From positions 1,302,001 through 1,366,000 of the forward strand of contig NZ_CAJPUX010000001.1 of the NCBI RefSeq assembly GCF_905397285.1: DNA of 64,000 nucleotides, in the 5' to 3' direction. The position numbers and the translations under genes were made by a program. Source of the stretch: Cupriavidus plantarum (GTDB lineage: Bacteria; Pseudomonadota; Gammaproteobacteria; Burkholderiales; Burkholderiaceae). Under the pieces are notes generated by a model that worked only from the letters and a program-made list of their open reading frames with translations, was not told the DNA's origin and ran no database searches. Shown in pieces: positions 17,481 to 28,785 of the stretch (position 1 is its first letter; the number at the start of each line of letters is the position of its first letter).

Positions 17481-18443
17481 ATGCACGAAGGTTTGTCGAT
17501 TTCCGAGCGTATCGCCCGAAGCCTCCCCACGCTGACGCCCGCGCATCAGCGTATGGCGGGCTACGTGCTGGACAATCTGTTCCGCGCCGCGACGATGCGT
17601 ATCGATGAATTTGCCACCGCCGTCGACGTATCCGTGGCCACCGCCAATCGCTTCGCCCGCGCGTTGGGATTCGAAGGGTATCCCCAGTTCCGCGCCGAAC
17701 TCGTGCGCGGGTTCGAGGCCACGCTCGCCCCTGTGGAGCGTCTTCGCACCGAGCTGGAGCGTCCGTCTTCGGTGGCCGACGTCATCGCCGCCGCGCTCGA
17801 AGATGGGGCGCGTAACCTCGATGCCACCCGCCGCTCGCTCGATGCCGATGCCTGCGAGCGCGCCGTCGACGCCATTCTCGGCGCCGAACGTGTGTACGTC
17901 ATGGGCTTCGGCGCCAGCGGGTTCCTCGCGGGCCTGCTGCAACACGGCCTCGAGATGCATTGCCGCATGGTGACCTCGGTGTCCAACGCGGGCGGCGCCT
18001 CGCATGCCGCGCGGCAGTTGTTCAAGCTGCAGCCGCAAGACCTGGTGATCGCCATCGCGTTTCCGCGTTACGTCGCCGACAGTATGCTGCTCGCCCAGCG
18101 CGTGAAGGCCCACGGTGGCCGCCTGCTGGCGCTGACCGATGGCCCGACCTCGCCGCTCGCACCGCTCGCCGACATCGCGCTGTACGCGAACGCGGGCAAC
18201 CGTCTGTCGGCCAACTCCGATGCTACCGTCCTCGCGCTGATCGAAGCGCTGTGCGGCGCGGTGGCCTATCGCTCCGCGCGTTCGGTGAAGGCTGCGGCCG
18301 AGATGACCGAATTCCTGCTGCCATGGCTATACGGCGCGCCCGGCGCGCGCGGTGCCCACGGCGCCGATACGCCCGGCGGCGATATCGCGACCCCTTCCCG
18401 GCAAGGCGCCTCGCGCCGTGCCGCCCCGAAATCTCCTGACTGA
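17481..18443 (+). CDS. RpiR/MurR-family transcriptional regulator
   Basis: 320 residues. An N-terminal RpiR helix-turn-helix (LTPAHQRMAGYVLDNLFRAATM, then FATAVDVSVATANRFARALGFEGYPQFR) is followed by a SIS domain starting near residue 120 (VYVMGFGASGFLAGLLQHGLEM). The SIS domain usually senses phosphosugars, although family members next to peptide genes exist. A 40-residue Gly/Ala tail follows. It is the first gene of a run that continues through iaaA, gsiABCD, dmpA and dppA with only short gaps, so it is the likely controller. Start ATG 17481; a TTG at 17445 is the alternative. Confidence 0.9.
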   Translation: MHEGLSISERIARSLPTLTPAHQRMAGYVLDNLFRAATMRIDEFATAVDVSVATANRFARALGFEGYPQFRAELVRGFEATLAPVERLRTELERPSSVADVIAAALEDGARNLDATRRSLDADACERAVDAILGAERVYVMGFGASGFLAGLLQHGLEMHCRMVTSVSNAGGASHAARQLFKLQPQDLVIAIAFPRYVADSMLLAQRVKAHGGRLLALTDGPTSPLAPLADIALYANAGNRLSANSDATVLALIEALCGAVAYRSARSVKAAAEMTEFLLPWLYGAPGARGAHGADTPGGDIATPSRQGASRRAAPKSPD

Positions 18444-18456
18444 GTTACCCGAACCG

Positions 18457-19443
18457 ATGAATTCCGCTGTCATTGCCATCCACGGTGGCGCCGGCACGAT
18501 TACCCGCGCCGCAATGGACGCGCAACGCGAACGCGAGTACACCGAGGCCCTCGAGCACGTGCTGCGGGAAGGCCAGCGCGTGCTGGCCGGTGGCGGCAGC
18601 GCGCTCGACGCGGTCACCGAGGCCGTGCGTTTGCTCGAGGACTGCCCGCTGTTCAACGCGGGCAAGGGTGCCGTGCTCACGCACGCCGGCACGTACGAGC
18701 TCGACGCCTCCGTGATGGACGGCGCGACGCTGAACGCCGGCGCCATTACGTGCGTCAAGCGCGTGCGCAATCCGGTGCTGGCCGCGCGCGCGGTGCTCGA
18801 GCACAGCGAACACGTGCTGTTCGCGGCTGAGGGCGCGGAGGCGTTCGCCGAGGCACAGGGCCTCGAACTCGTGTCCCCCGACTACTACTTCACGCAGGCA
18901 CGGCATGACCAGTGGCAGCGCGCGCGCGCCACGGCAGGCATGGCGCTGCTGGATCACGATGCAGCAGCGCTCGCCGCGCAAGCCGCGCGGGCGAAACAGC
19001 CGGAAGGGACCGATCCCATCGACCCGGACCGCAAGTTCGGCACGGTCGGCGCCGTGGCCCGCGACGCGCGGGGAAACCTTGCCGCGGCCACGTCGACCGG
19101 CGGCGTGACGAACAAGCAGGTCGGCCGCGTCGGCGACACGCCGGTGTTCGGCGCGGGCTGCTATGCGGATGACGTCGCGGCGGTCTCGGCTACCGGTACC
19201 GGCGAAATGTTCATCCGCACGGTGGCGGCCTTCGATGTCTCCGCGCAGATGCGCTACGCGGGCCTGTCGCTGGAAGAATCCGCACGCCGCGTGGTGATGG
19301 AGAAACTGACCGCGATCAACGGCCGTGGCGGTCTGATCGCGGTGGATCGCGCGGGCAACGTCACGTTGCCATTCAATACCGAAGGCATGTACCGCGGCAT
19401 CGCGCGCGTGGGCGAGCCCGTCAACGTCTGGATTTACGGTTGA
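18457..19443 (+). CDS. iaaA: Isoaspartyl peptidase / L-asparaginase
   Basis: 328 residues of the plant-type asparaginase (Ntn hydrolase) family. IAIHGGAGT at the N-terminus, NAGKGAVLT near 67, and the autocleavage site before Thr196 in [11 protein letters not shown] are diagnostic; Thr196 becomes the nucleophile of the small subunit. [24 protein letters not shown] follows. It hydrolyses beta-aspartyl dipeptides and L-asparagine in the cytoplasm. In E. coli iaaA also precedes gsiABCD, supporting the assignment. The stop is 2 bp before the gsiA ATG. Confidence 0.94.
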   Translation: MNSAVIAIHGGAGTITRAAMDAQREREYTEALEHVLREGQRVLAGGGSALDAVTEAVRLLEDCPLFNAGKGAVLTHAGTYELDASVMDGATLNAGAITCVKRVRNPVLAARAVLEHSEHVLFAAEGAEAFAEAQGLELVSPDYYFTQARHDQWQRARATAGMALLDHDAAALAAQAARAKQPEGTDPIDPDRKFGTVGAVARDARGNLAAATSTGGVTNKQVGRVGDTPVFGAGCYADDVAAVSATGTGEMFIRTVAAFDVSAQMRYAGLSLEESARRVVMEKLTAINGRGGLIAVDRAGNVTLPFNTEGMYRGIARVGEPVNVWIYG

Positions 19444-19445
19444 GC

Positions 19446-21338
<1,893 letters not shown>

Positions 21339-21370
21339 AGTTTGTGGTCCTTTCCACCAGGAGAAAAAGA

Positions 21371-22927
21371 ATGACGATCCGTATGGTTTCGCCCAGGCTG
21401 TTCGCCGGCGCCGTTGCAGTCGGCGCTCTGGGCATGCTCGGCGCGAGCCCCGCGTTTGCCGCCAAGGACGCCGTGATGGCCGTGGACTCCACGTTCACCA
21501 CGCTCGATCCGTACGATTCGAACGACACGCTGTCGCAGGCCGTGACCAAGTCGTTCTACCAGGGCCTGTTCGGCCTGGACAAGGACCTGAAGCTCGTCAA
21601 CGTGCTGGCCGAAAGCTACGAAGCCAGCAAGGACGGCCTGACGTACACGATCAAGCTCAAGAAGGGCGTCAAGTTCCATGACGGCACCACGTTCGACGCG
21701 AACGCCGTCAAGGCGAACTTCGATCGCGTGATCGACCCGGCCAACAAGCTCAAGCGCTACACGCTGTTCAACCGCGTGGCCAAGACCGACGTGATCGACG
21801 CCAACACGGTCAAGATCACGCTGAAGGAGCCGTTCTCGCCGTTCATCAACGTGCTGTCGCATCCGTCGGCCGTGATGATCTCGCCGACGGCGCTCAAGAA
21901 GTGGGGCAAGGAAATCGCGTTCCACCCGGTCGGTACCGGCCCGTTCGAATTCGTCGAGTGGAAGCAGACCGACTACCTGAAGGGCAAGAAGTTCGCCGGC
22001 TACTGGAAAACCGGTTACCCGAAGATCGACACGATCACGTGGAAGCCCGTGGTGGACAACAACACGCGCGCCGCGGTGATGCAGACCGGCGAAGCCGATT
22101 TCGCGTTCCGCATTCCGTTCGAGCAGGCCGCCGTGCTGAAGACTAGCCCGAAGGTCGATCTGATCGATGCGCCGTCGATCATCGCGCGCTACATCTCGTT
22201 CAACACGCAGGTGAAGCCGTTCAACGACCCGAAGGTCCGCCAGGCCATCAACTACGCGATCAACAAGGACGCGCTGGCCAAGGTGGCATTCGCCGGCTAC
22301 GCGACCCCGTCCGAAGGGGTGGTGCCCGCTGGCGTGGACTACGCCGAGAAGCTGGGCCCGTGGCCGTACGATCCGGCCAAGGCGCGCGAGCTGCTGAAGG
22401 AAGCCGGCTATCCGAACGGCTTCGAGACCACGCTGTGGTCCGCGTATAACCACACCACCGCGCAGAAGGTGATCCAGTTCGTGCAGCAGCAGCTGCAGCA
22501 GGTTGGCATCAAGGCGTCGGTGCAGGCCCTGGAAGCCGGCCAGCGCGTGGAGAAAGTGGAGAGCGTGCAGAAACCGGAAGACGCCGGCGTGCGTCTGTAC
22601 TACGTGGGCTGGTCGTCGTCGACCGGTGAGTCCGACTGGGCGCTGCGTCCGCTGCTGGCTTCGGAATCGATGCCGCCGAAGCTGCTGAACACGGCCTACT
22701 ACAAGAACGACCAGGTGGATGCCGATATCGCGGGCGCACTGCGTACGACCGATCGCGCCGAGAAGGCACGTCTGTACAAGGACGCGCAGGAGCGCATCTG
22801 GAAGGACGCGCCGTGGGCGTTCCTCGTGACGGAGAAGGTGCTGTTCGCGCGTTCGAAGCGTCTGTCGGGCGCCTACGCAATGCCTGACGGCTCGTTCAAC
22901 TTCGACGAGATCGACATCAAGCAGTAA
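21371..22927 (+). CDS. gsiB: ABC transporter periplasmic peptide-binding protein, GsiB-like
   Basis: 518 residues, SBP family 5. A Sec signal peptide runs to about residue 30 with a probable cut at [28 protein letters not shown] and [10 protein letters not shown] are the family's typical blocks. It binds the peptide in the periplasm and hands it to GsiCD. AGGAGAAAAAGA before the ATG is a strong ribosome site. A 10-bp stem hairpin follows the gene, which may raise the yield of this protein over the permeases. Confidence 0.93.
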   Translation: MTIRMVSPRLFAGAVAVGALGMLGASPAFAAKDAVMAVDSTFTTLDPYDSNDTLSQAVTKSFYQGLFGLDKDLKLVNVLAESYEASKDGLTYTIKLKKGVKFHDGTTFDANAVKANFDRVIDPANKLKRYTLFNRVAKTDVIDANTVKITLKEPFSPFINVLSHPSAVMISPTALKKWGKEIAFHPVGTGPFEFVEWKQTDYLKGKKFAGYWKTGYPKIDTITWKPVVDNNTRAAVMQTGEADFAFRIPFEQAAVLKTSPKVDLIDAPSIIARYISFNTQVKPFNDPKVRQAINYAINKDALAKVAFAGYATPSEGVVPAGVDYAEKLGPWPYDPAKARELLKEAGYPNGFETTLWSAYNHTTAQKVIQFVQQQLQQVGIKASVQALEAGQRVEKVESVQKPEDAGVRLYYVGWSSSTGESDWALRPLLASESMPPKLLNTAYYKNDQVDADIAGALRTTDRAEKARLYKDAQERIWKDAPWAFLVTEKVLFARSKRLSGAYAMPDGSFNFDEIDIKQ

Positions 22928-22956
22928 GCAGTAGCAAGCAGTCGCAGCAAGCAGTA

Positions 22957-22979
22957 CCCCTCTCCCTCCGGGAGAGGGG
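22957..22979 (+). repeat. Intercistronic hairpin between gsiB and gsiC
   Basis: CCCCTCTCCC and GGGAGAGGGG form a 10-bp perfect stem with a TCC loop. There is no T run and transcription must continue to gsiC. A similar sequence occurs near 59240. It is likely a dispersed hairpin that stabilises the upstream mRNA. Confidence 0.7.
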
Positions 22980-23001
22980 AGCATCATTACATCGAATTCT
23001 T

Positions 23002-23922
23002 ATGCTGAATTACTTCCTCAAACGATGCCTGGGCGTGATTCCCACACTGCTGCTCGTGGCGGTGATGGTGTTCCTGTTCGTCCATATGCTGCCCGGCGAT
23101 CCGGCGCGGCTGGCAGCCGGCCCCGAAGCCGACCAGGCCACCGTGGAGCTCGTGCGCAAGGACCTCGGTCTCGACCGTCCGATGCACGAACAGTTCGTCC
23201 GGTTCTTCTCGAACGCGCTCCAGGGGGAGTTCGGCACATCGCTGCGGACCAAGCGTCCCGTCAGCGAGGAAATTGGCGAGCGTTTCCTTCCGACCCTCTA
23301 TCTGACGCTGACGTCGATGGCCTGGGCGGTGGCCTTCGGCATGACCATCGGCATCGGGTCCGCGGTGTTCCGCAACAAATGGCCGGACCGCCTCGGCATG
23401 ACGCTCGCGGTGTCGGGTATTTCGTTCCCGGCTTTCGCGCTCGGCATGCTGCTGATGGAAGTGTTCTCCGTGCAGCTGGGCTGGCTGCCCTCGATCGGCG
23501 CCGATAGCTGGAAGCACTACATCCTGCCGTCGCTGACGCTCGGCGCCGCCGTGGCCGCCGTGATGGCGCGCTTCACGCGCGCGTCGTTCATCGAGGTGCT
23601 GCAGGAAGACTTCGTGCGGACCGCGCGCGCCAAGGGTGTGCGCGAGACCGTGGTCGTGGTCAAGCACACGCTGCGCAACGCGATGATTCCCGTCGTGACG
23701 ATGATGGGCCTGCAGTTCGGCTTCCTGCTGGGCGGCTCGATCCTCGTCGAAAAGGTGTTCAACTGGCCCGGCCTCGGCCGCCTGCTGGTGGACGCCGTCG
23801 AGATGCGCGACTACCCGGTCATCCAGGCCGAGGTGCTGCTGTTCTCGCTCGAATTCATTTTGATCAACCTCGTGGTGGACCTGCTCTACACGGTGATCAA
23901 TCCTGCTATCCGTTACAAATAA
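23002..23922 (+). CDS. gsiC: Peptide ABC transporter permease, GsiC-like
   Basis: 306 residues with six predicted membrane helices. The N-terminal [29 protein letters not shown] and the EAA-type loop [12 protein letters not shown] near residue 210 are standard for DppB/GsiC permeases. It pairs with GsiD, whose gene begins 13 bp after the stop. Confidence 0.94.
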   Translation: MLNYFLKRCLGVIPTLLLVAVMVFLFVHMLPGDPARLAAGPEADQATVELVRKDLGLDRPMHEQFVRFFSNALQGEFGTSLRTKRPVSEEIGERFLPTLYLTLTSMAWAVAFGMTIGIGSAVFRNKWPDRLGMTLAVSGISFPAFALGMLLMEVFSVQLGWLPSIGADSWKHYILPSLTLGAAVAAVMARFTRASFIEVLQEDFVRTARAKGVRETVVVVKHTLRNAMIPVVTMMGLQFGFLLGGSILVEKVFNWPGLGRLLVDAVEMRDYPVIQAEVLLFSLEFILINLVVDLLYTVINPAIRYK

Positions 23923-23935
23923 GGGAGGGCCGGCA

Positions 23936-24859
23936 ATGTCTGATATCTCTACGCCAGCCAGTTCCGGTTCGCACGAAGCGGCCACCGTCAACCCGTTCTC
24001 GCGCGAGCGCGTGCGCACGCCCTGGACCGAGTTCTGGCGCAAATTCCGCAAGCAGCATCTGGCCATCGCCGCCGGCGTGTTCGTGCTGATGCTGGTCGTG
24101 ATCGCGGTGCTCGCGCCGTACATCGTGCCCTACGATCCGGAGAATTACTTCGACTACGACGCGCTGAACGCGGGCCCGTCGGTCGCGCACTGGATGGGCG
24201 TGGACTCGCTCGGCCGCGACATCTTCAGCCGCATCATCGCGGGCACGCGCATCTCGCTGGCCGCCGGTTTCTTCTCGGTGATCATCGGCGCCATCGTCGG
24301 TACCGTGCTGGGCCTGCTGGCCGGCTACTACGAAGGCTGGTGGGACCGCATCGTGACGCGGATTTCGGACGTGCTGTTCGCGTTTCCGGGCATTCTGCTC
24401 GCCATCGGTATCGTGGCGATCCTGGGCAACGGCATGACCAACGTGATCTTCGCGGTGGCGGTGTTCAGCATTCCGGCGTTCGCGCGCCTCGTGCGCGGCA
24501 ACACGCTGATGCTCAAGCAACTGACCTACGTGGAAGCCGCGCGCAGTATCGGGGCGTCCGACTGGACCATCCTGATGCGCCATATCCTGCCGGGTACCGT
24601 CTCGTCGATCGTCGTCTATTTTTCGATGCGGATCGGCACGTCGATCATCACGGCGGCGGGTCTCTCGTTCCTGGGGCTTGGCGCGCAGCCGCCCACGCCG
24701 GAATGGGGCGCGATGCTCAACGAAGCGCGCGCGGACATGGTGACGGCGCCGCACGTGGCGATCTTTCCCAGCGTGGCGATCTTCCTGACCGTGCTGGCAT
24801 TCAACCTGCTCGGCGACGGCCTGCGCGACGCGCTGGATCCGAAGATCGATCGCCGTTGA
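23936..24859 (+). CDS. gsiD: Peptide ABC transporter permease, GsiD-like
   Basis: 307 residues of the DppC/GsiD type. A cytoplasmic N-terminal segment of 45 residues precedes helix 1 ([23 protein letters not shown]). [21 protein letters not shown] is the hallmark segment and [13 protein letters not shown] is the ATPase-contact loop. The stop shares one base with the ATG of the dmpA-like gene (TGATG), so the permease and the hydrolase are translationally coupled. That directly links import to peptide cleavage. Confidence 0.94.
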   Translation: MSDISTPASSGSHEAATVNPFSRERVRTPWTEFWRKFRKQHLAIAAGVFVLMLVVIAVLAPYIVPYDPENYFDYDALNAGPSVAHWMGVDSLGRDIFSRIIAGTRISLAAGFFSVIIGAIVGTVLGLLAGYYEGWWDRIVTRISDVLFAFPGILLAIGIVAILGNGMTNVIFAVAVFSIPAFARLVRGNTLMLKQLTYVEAARSIGASDWTILMRHILPGTVSSIVVYFSMRIGTSIITAAGLSFLGLGAQPPTPEWGAMLNEARADMVTAPHVAIFPSVAIFLTVLAFNLLGDGLRDALDPKIDRR

Positions 24860-25929
24860 TGACACCGACGCCAATCGAACCGGCGGCCGCGCCGCCGCGC
24901 GTGGGGCGGTTGCCCTCGGGCGCGCGCGATGCCATCACGGACGTGGCCGGCGTGACCGTCGGCCATTGCACGCTTGCGCACGATGGCTGCCAGACCGGCG
25001 TGACGGCGGTGCTGCCGCACGGCGGCAATGTCTATACCGACAAGGTGCCCGCCGCGGCGGCGGTGATCAACGGCTTTGGCAAGAGCATCGGCCTCGTACA
25101 GGTGGAAGAACTCGGCGTGCTGGAGACGCCGATCGCGCTGACCAATACGTTCTCCGTGGGGGCCGTGGCGCAGGCGCAGATCCGGGCCGCGATTGCCGAC
25201 AATCCCGAGATCGGCCGCGCATGGCCCACCGTCAATCCGCTCGTTTTCGAGTGCAACGATGGGTACCTCAACGACATCCAGGCGATGGTCGTCGCGGGCG
25301 ACCACTACGCGCGCGCGCTGACCGGCGCCGGCGTGGAGGTCGCGCAGGGCGCCATCGGGGCCGGTCGGGGGATGTCGTCGTTCGGCGTGAAGGGCGGCAT
25401 CGGCACGGCGTCGCGCGTGGTCGAGTGCGGGGGGCGGCGCTACACCGTCGGGGCGCTCGTGTTGTCCAACTTCGGCACGCCGGAGTCGCTGGTGCTCGCG
25501 GGCGAGCATGTCGGCGACCGGTTGAGTGCAACGTTGGCCGCCAGTCTGGCGAATGAGGTGGCCGCGCCAGAAAAAGGCTCCATCATCATGATCGTCGCCA
25601 CGGACGCGCCGCTCGACGCGCGGCAACTGCGGCGCCTGTCGCTGCGCGCGGGCGCGGGACTTGCGCGCACGGGCTCCGTCTTCGGGCATGGCTCCGGCGA
25701 TATCGCGCTCGCGTTTTCCACCGCTTATACCGTTCCCCATGCCGTGCCGCATCACGACGCGGCGATGCCGGCCGTAGCAATGCTGCACGAAACCTGCCTC
25801 GATCCCCTGTTCCGTGCCGCGGCGGACAGCGTGGAGCAGGCCATCATTCACGCGCTGTGGCATGCCGAGGCCGTGACCGGCCGCGACGGCCATCGTCGCG
25901 CATCGCTGCGAGACGCGCTCGCCCTCTGA
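24859..25929 (+). CDS. P1-family aminopeptidase (DmpA/BapA type)
   Basis: 356 residues of the DmpA family, self-processing Ntn-like hydrolases. ITDVAGVTVGHCTL at the start, GYLNDIQAMVVAGDHY in the middle, and the predicted nucleophile Ser in APEKGSIIMIVATDAPL, before which the chain is cleaved. Characterised members remove N-terminal L-residues, act as D-Ala esterase/amidase (DmpA of Ochrobactrum), or hydrolyse beta-peptides (BapA). No signal peptide, so it should act on imported peptides in the cytoplasm. It is coupled to gsiD by a one-base overlap and followed 10 bp later by the DppA-like gene. Confidence 0.9.
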   Translation: MTPTPIEPAAAPPRVGRLPSGARDAITDVAGVTVGHCTLAHDGCQTGVTAVLPHGGNVYTDKVPAAAAVINGFGKSIGLVQVEELGVLETPIALTNTFSVGAVAQAQIRAAIADNPEIGRAWPTVNPLVFECNDGYLNDIQAMVVAGDHYARALTGAGVEVAQGAIGAGRGMSSFGVKGGIGTASRVVECGGRRYTVGALVLSNFGTPESLVLAGEHVGDRLSATLAASLANEVAAPEKGSIIMIVATDAPLDARQLRRLSLRAGAGLARTGSVFGHGSGDIALAFSTAYTVPHAVPHHDAAMPAVAMLHETCLDPLFRAAADSVEQAIIHALWHAEAVTGRDGHRRASLRDALAL

Positions 25930-25939
25930 ACCGTAGACC

Positions 25940-26767
25940 ATGAAGATCCTGATTTCCGCCGATATCGAAGGCGTGGCTGGCGTATTTCATCCCGAGCAGA
26001 CGCGCGCCGGCAACGGCGAATACGAACGCGCGCGCGCGTGGATGACGGCGGAGGCCAATGCGGCCGCGCAGGGCGCGTTTGCGGGCGGGGCGTCCGCCGT
26101 CATCGTCAACGATTCGCATGGCGGGTTCCGCAACCTGCTGCCGGACCAGCTCGATCCGCGCGTGCAACTGGTGCTTGGCAAGCCGCGCTACCTCGGCATG
26201 ATGGCCGGCGTGGAGCAGGATTGCGATGGCGTGTTCATGATCGGCTATCACGGCCGCGCGCAGAGCCGCGGGGTACTCGCGCATACGATCAATAGCGGGG
26301 CATTTGCGCGTGTCTGGCTCAATGGGCTCGAGCTTGGCGAGGCGGGGATCTATGCGGCGCTCGCTGGCGAGTTCGATGTGCCTGTTCTGATGGCGAGCGG
26401 CGATGATGTGTTCATTGCGGAGACGCGACCGTTGATGCCGTGGGTCCGCTACGTCGAGACCAAGCAGGCCGGCGGGCAGGGCAGCGGCACGACGCTGTCC
26501 CCGGCCGGCGCGCGGCAGGCGATCGCCGAGGCGGCGGAGGCGGCGACGCGCCTCGCCTTCACACGGCCCGAGGCGCGGTGCTTCGAACTGACGGGGCCGA
26601 TCAAGGTGCGGCTCCAGACCATGACGCCCGCGCATGCGGATCTGTTCTGCCAGTGGCCTGCGCTGGAGCGCGTGGAGGGCGATCTGCTTGCGTTCGAGGC
26701 GGACGCCGTGCAGTCGGCCGTGCGGATGCTCAACTCGCTCTCGGCGATGTCGTTCATGTTGAAGTAA
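25940..26767 (+). CDS. dppA: Zinc D-aminopeptidase, M55 family (DppA-like)
   Basis: 275 residues, same size as Bacillus subtilis DppA. The metal and catalytic residues known for that enzyme fall at the same numbers: Asp8, Glu10, His60, His104 and His115; the fifth metal ligand (Glu133 in DppA) is probably Glu134 here. DppA removes N-terminal D-amino acids such as D-Ala from short peptides and forms a decamer. It is the last gene of the rpiR-iaaA-gsiABCD-dmpA operon. The set suggests scavenging of D-amino-acid peptides, for instance from peptidoglycan. Confidence 0.93.
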   Translation: MKILISADIEGVAGVFHPEQTRAGNGEYERARAWMTAEANAAAQGAFAGGASAVIVNDSHGGFRNLLPDQLDPRVQLVLGKPRYLGMMAGVEQDCDGVFMIGYHGRAQSRGVLAHTINSGAFARVWLNGLELGEAGIYAALAGEFDVPVLMASGDDVFIAETRPLMPWVRYVETKQAGGQGSGTTLSPAGARQAIAEAAEAATRLAFTRPEARCFELTGPIKVRLQTMTPAHADLFCQWPALERVEGDLLAFEADAVQSAVRMLNSLSAMSFMLK

Positions 26768-26861
26768 GCGCGGGGCGCATGCCTTTGCGCGGGAGGCGTG
26801 GGGAAGGGTGGCGGGCTTGTGCGCGATAATGGCGCCTGTCTCATCCCCGCTGTACCCGACC

Positions 26862-27560
26862 ATGACCGTCCCGAACGGCTGGACCCCAGTCCGCAAGGAC
26901 TTCGTCGATCCCGCCACCACCCGCTGCCATGCCCGCTCGCCGCTCGGCGGCCGCCATCATGGCTTCCCGGAAGGCCACGCGTATATCCTGCGCGATGCCG
27001 AGGGGCACGAGTACCCGTTCGGCGCCGACTGCGCGCGGGCCGTGCTCCCCGAGCCGTCACTGCTCGAGACGGTCCCCGACTACACCGAACGCGACGTACC
27101 GCCCTCAGCCGCCTCGCTCCCCCGTATGGACAAGGATGCAGCGCGCAAGCTGGCCCGCCGCAATACCGCTACGCGCTATGTGGTCCTGCGCATGGAGAAG
27201 GTCGCCGCGGTTCCCCGGGTGCAGCCCACCGTGCGGTTTCCCGCGCTGGAAGACCTCTATCGCCAGATCGCGCGCGGCGAGCCTCTGTCCGATGCGCAGG
27301 TCACCCGCGTGCTCGGCATCGAGCGCAGCGCAAGCACGCCGCCGCGCCTCAAGGCCGAGAACCTGCTCGACGTCTACACCGCCCATACCAAGCTCGAACG
27401 CCTGATTGCCGAGTCGAACAACGTGGAGAACATCCGCTTCCTGCGTGGCGTGCATGACTGGCTGGCGCGGCATCTGGTGCTATCGGCCGCGCAGATCGCC
27501 GCCGCGGGCATCGTCATGCATCCGCACGCGTTCCGGTCGGGCATCGCCGCGCGAAGCTGA
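26862..27560 (+). CDS. Conserved-looking protein of unknown function
   Basis: 232 residues from ATG 26862; earlier in-frame starts exist at 26829 and 26808, but CGATAAT at 26823-26829 looks like a -10 box and argues for the later start. Codon use matches the neighbours. I do not recognise the family. Visible features are an N-terminal region rich in His/Arg and Cys (TRCHARSPLGGRHHGF), a beta-type stretch YILRDAEGHEYPFGADC, a basic middle part and a helical C-terminal half with TKLERLIAESNNVENIRFLRG. No signal peptide or membrane helix. It is not obviously part of either adjoining function. Confidence 0.65.
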   Translation: MTVPNGWTPVRKDFVDPATTRCHARSPLGGRHHGFPEGHAYILRDAEGHEYPFGADCARAVLPEPSLLETVPDYTERDVPPSAASLPRMDKDAARKLARRNTATRYVVLRMEKVAAVPRVQPTVRFPALEDLYRQIARGEPLSDAQVTRVLGIERSASTPPRLKAENLLDVYTAHTKLERLIAESNNVENIRFLRGVHDWLARHLVLSAAQIAAAGIVMHPHAFRSGIAARS

Positions 27561-27645
27561 AGGCGAGGGTGGAAAGGCAAGCCAAATTGGCGTCTAATCG
27601 CAGCATCGTCCTCCGGACTCCGGGCCGCCCTGGCCCCACGTCGCC

Positions 27646-28743
27646 ATGCGAGCCTCCGACTGTTTCGCGCAGAGCTATGCCGTCGCGCGCCAGAAGTTCC
27701 TCGATGCCGCGCGCGCTGCGGGCGCCGCACTGACGGAATTCCCCCATCCCACCGCGTTGGGCCGCGAGGAAGAACCGCTGGCCATCGATGTCGCGCTCGT
27801 CGGCGCACCGGACGCGCCGCACTGCCTGATGATCACGTCGGGCATCCACGGCACCGAGGGCTACTGCGGATCGGGCGCGCAGGTGGCGCTGCTGCGCGAC
27901 GCGACCCTGCGTGCCGCCTGCGCGGAGGCCCGGGTGGCGCTGCTGCTGGTGCATGCGGTGAACCCGTATGGCTTCTCGCATCTGCGCCGCGTGAACGAGG
28001 ACAACGTCGACCTGAACCGCAACTTCATGGACTTCGACCAGCCGCTGCCCGACAACCCCGCTTACGCGGAGGTGGCGCCGCTGCTGCTGCCGTCGCAGTG
28101 GCCGCCGTCGCAGGCCGACCATACCGCGCTGATGCAGGCGATCGCCGCGCGCGGCATGGCGTGGTATCAGGCCGCGGTCAGCGCGGGCCAGTATCAGGAT
28201 CCGGATGGCATGTTCTTTGGCGGCACGCAGGCGACGTGGAGCAACTACACGCTGCGGCGCATCCTCGCGCGCTATGGATCCAACGGCGGGGCAGAGCGCG
28301 CGTCCTTCCGCTGGATCGACATCCACACGGGCCTCGGCCCGCGCGGGTATGGCGAGCCCATCTACATGGGCCCGGACGATGCCGCCCAACTCGCGCGCAC
28401 GCGAGAAGTGTGGGGCAACGGCGTGACCTCGATGTACGACGGTTCGTCGACGTCCGCGCAGCTGAACGGCGTGGCATGGCTCGCGTTGCCGCAGACGCTG
28501 GGCCCATTGCCATTGCTCGACTATGCGGGCATCGCGCTCGAGTTCGGCACGCTGCCGATCGCCGAAGTGCTGGAGGCCCTGCGCGGCGACCATTGGCTAC
28601 ACCTGCATCCCGATGCCGACGAGAACCAGCGCGCGCTGATCCGGCGCGCGATGTGGCAGGCGTTCTATATCGACAGCGACGATTGGCGCGAGAGCGTGGT
28701 CGCGCAGGTGACGGACGCGGTGGAAAAGGGTATCGTGCGCTGA
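27646..28743 (+). CDS. DUF2817 / M14-like metallopeptidase
   Basis: 365 residues. Residues expected of an M14 carboxypeptidase fold are all visible: His68 and Glu71 in SGIHGTEG, the substrate-carboxylate motif NVDLNRNF at 120-127, His227 in WIDIHTG as third zinc ligand and Glu299 in IALEFGT as general base. DUF2817 proteins are annotated as zinc carboxypeptidase-like or deacylase-like; no substrate is firmly known. No signal peptide, so cytoplasmic. It lies close to the peptide operon and just before a TauE permease gene, with which it may be co-transcribed. Confidence 0.87.
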   Translation: MRASDCFAQSYAVARQKFLDAARAAGAALTEFPHPTALGREEEPLAIDVALVGAPDAPHCLMITSGIHGTEGYCGSGAQVALLRDATLRAACAEARVALLLVHAVNPYGFSHLRRVNEDNVDLNRNFMDFDQPLPDNPAYAEVAPLLLPSQWPPSQADHTALMQAIAARGMAWYQAAVSAGQYQDPDGMFFGGTQATWSNYTLRRILARYGSNGGAERASFRWIDIHTGLGPRGYGEPIYMGPDDAAQLARTREVWGNGVTSMYDGSSTSAQLNGVAWLALPQTLGPLPLLDYAGIALEFGTLPIAEVLEALRGDHWLHLHPDADENQRALIRRAMWQAFYIDSDDWRESVVAQVTDAVEKGIVR

Positions 28744-28785
28744 CATAACAACGACGTATCACTACAACCTATAACGACAAGAGAC

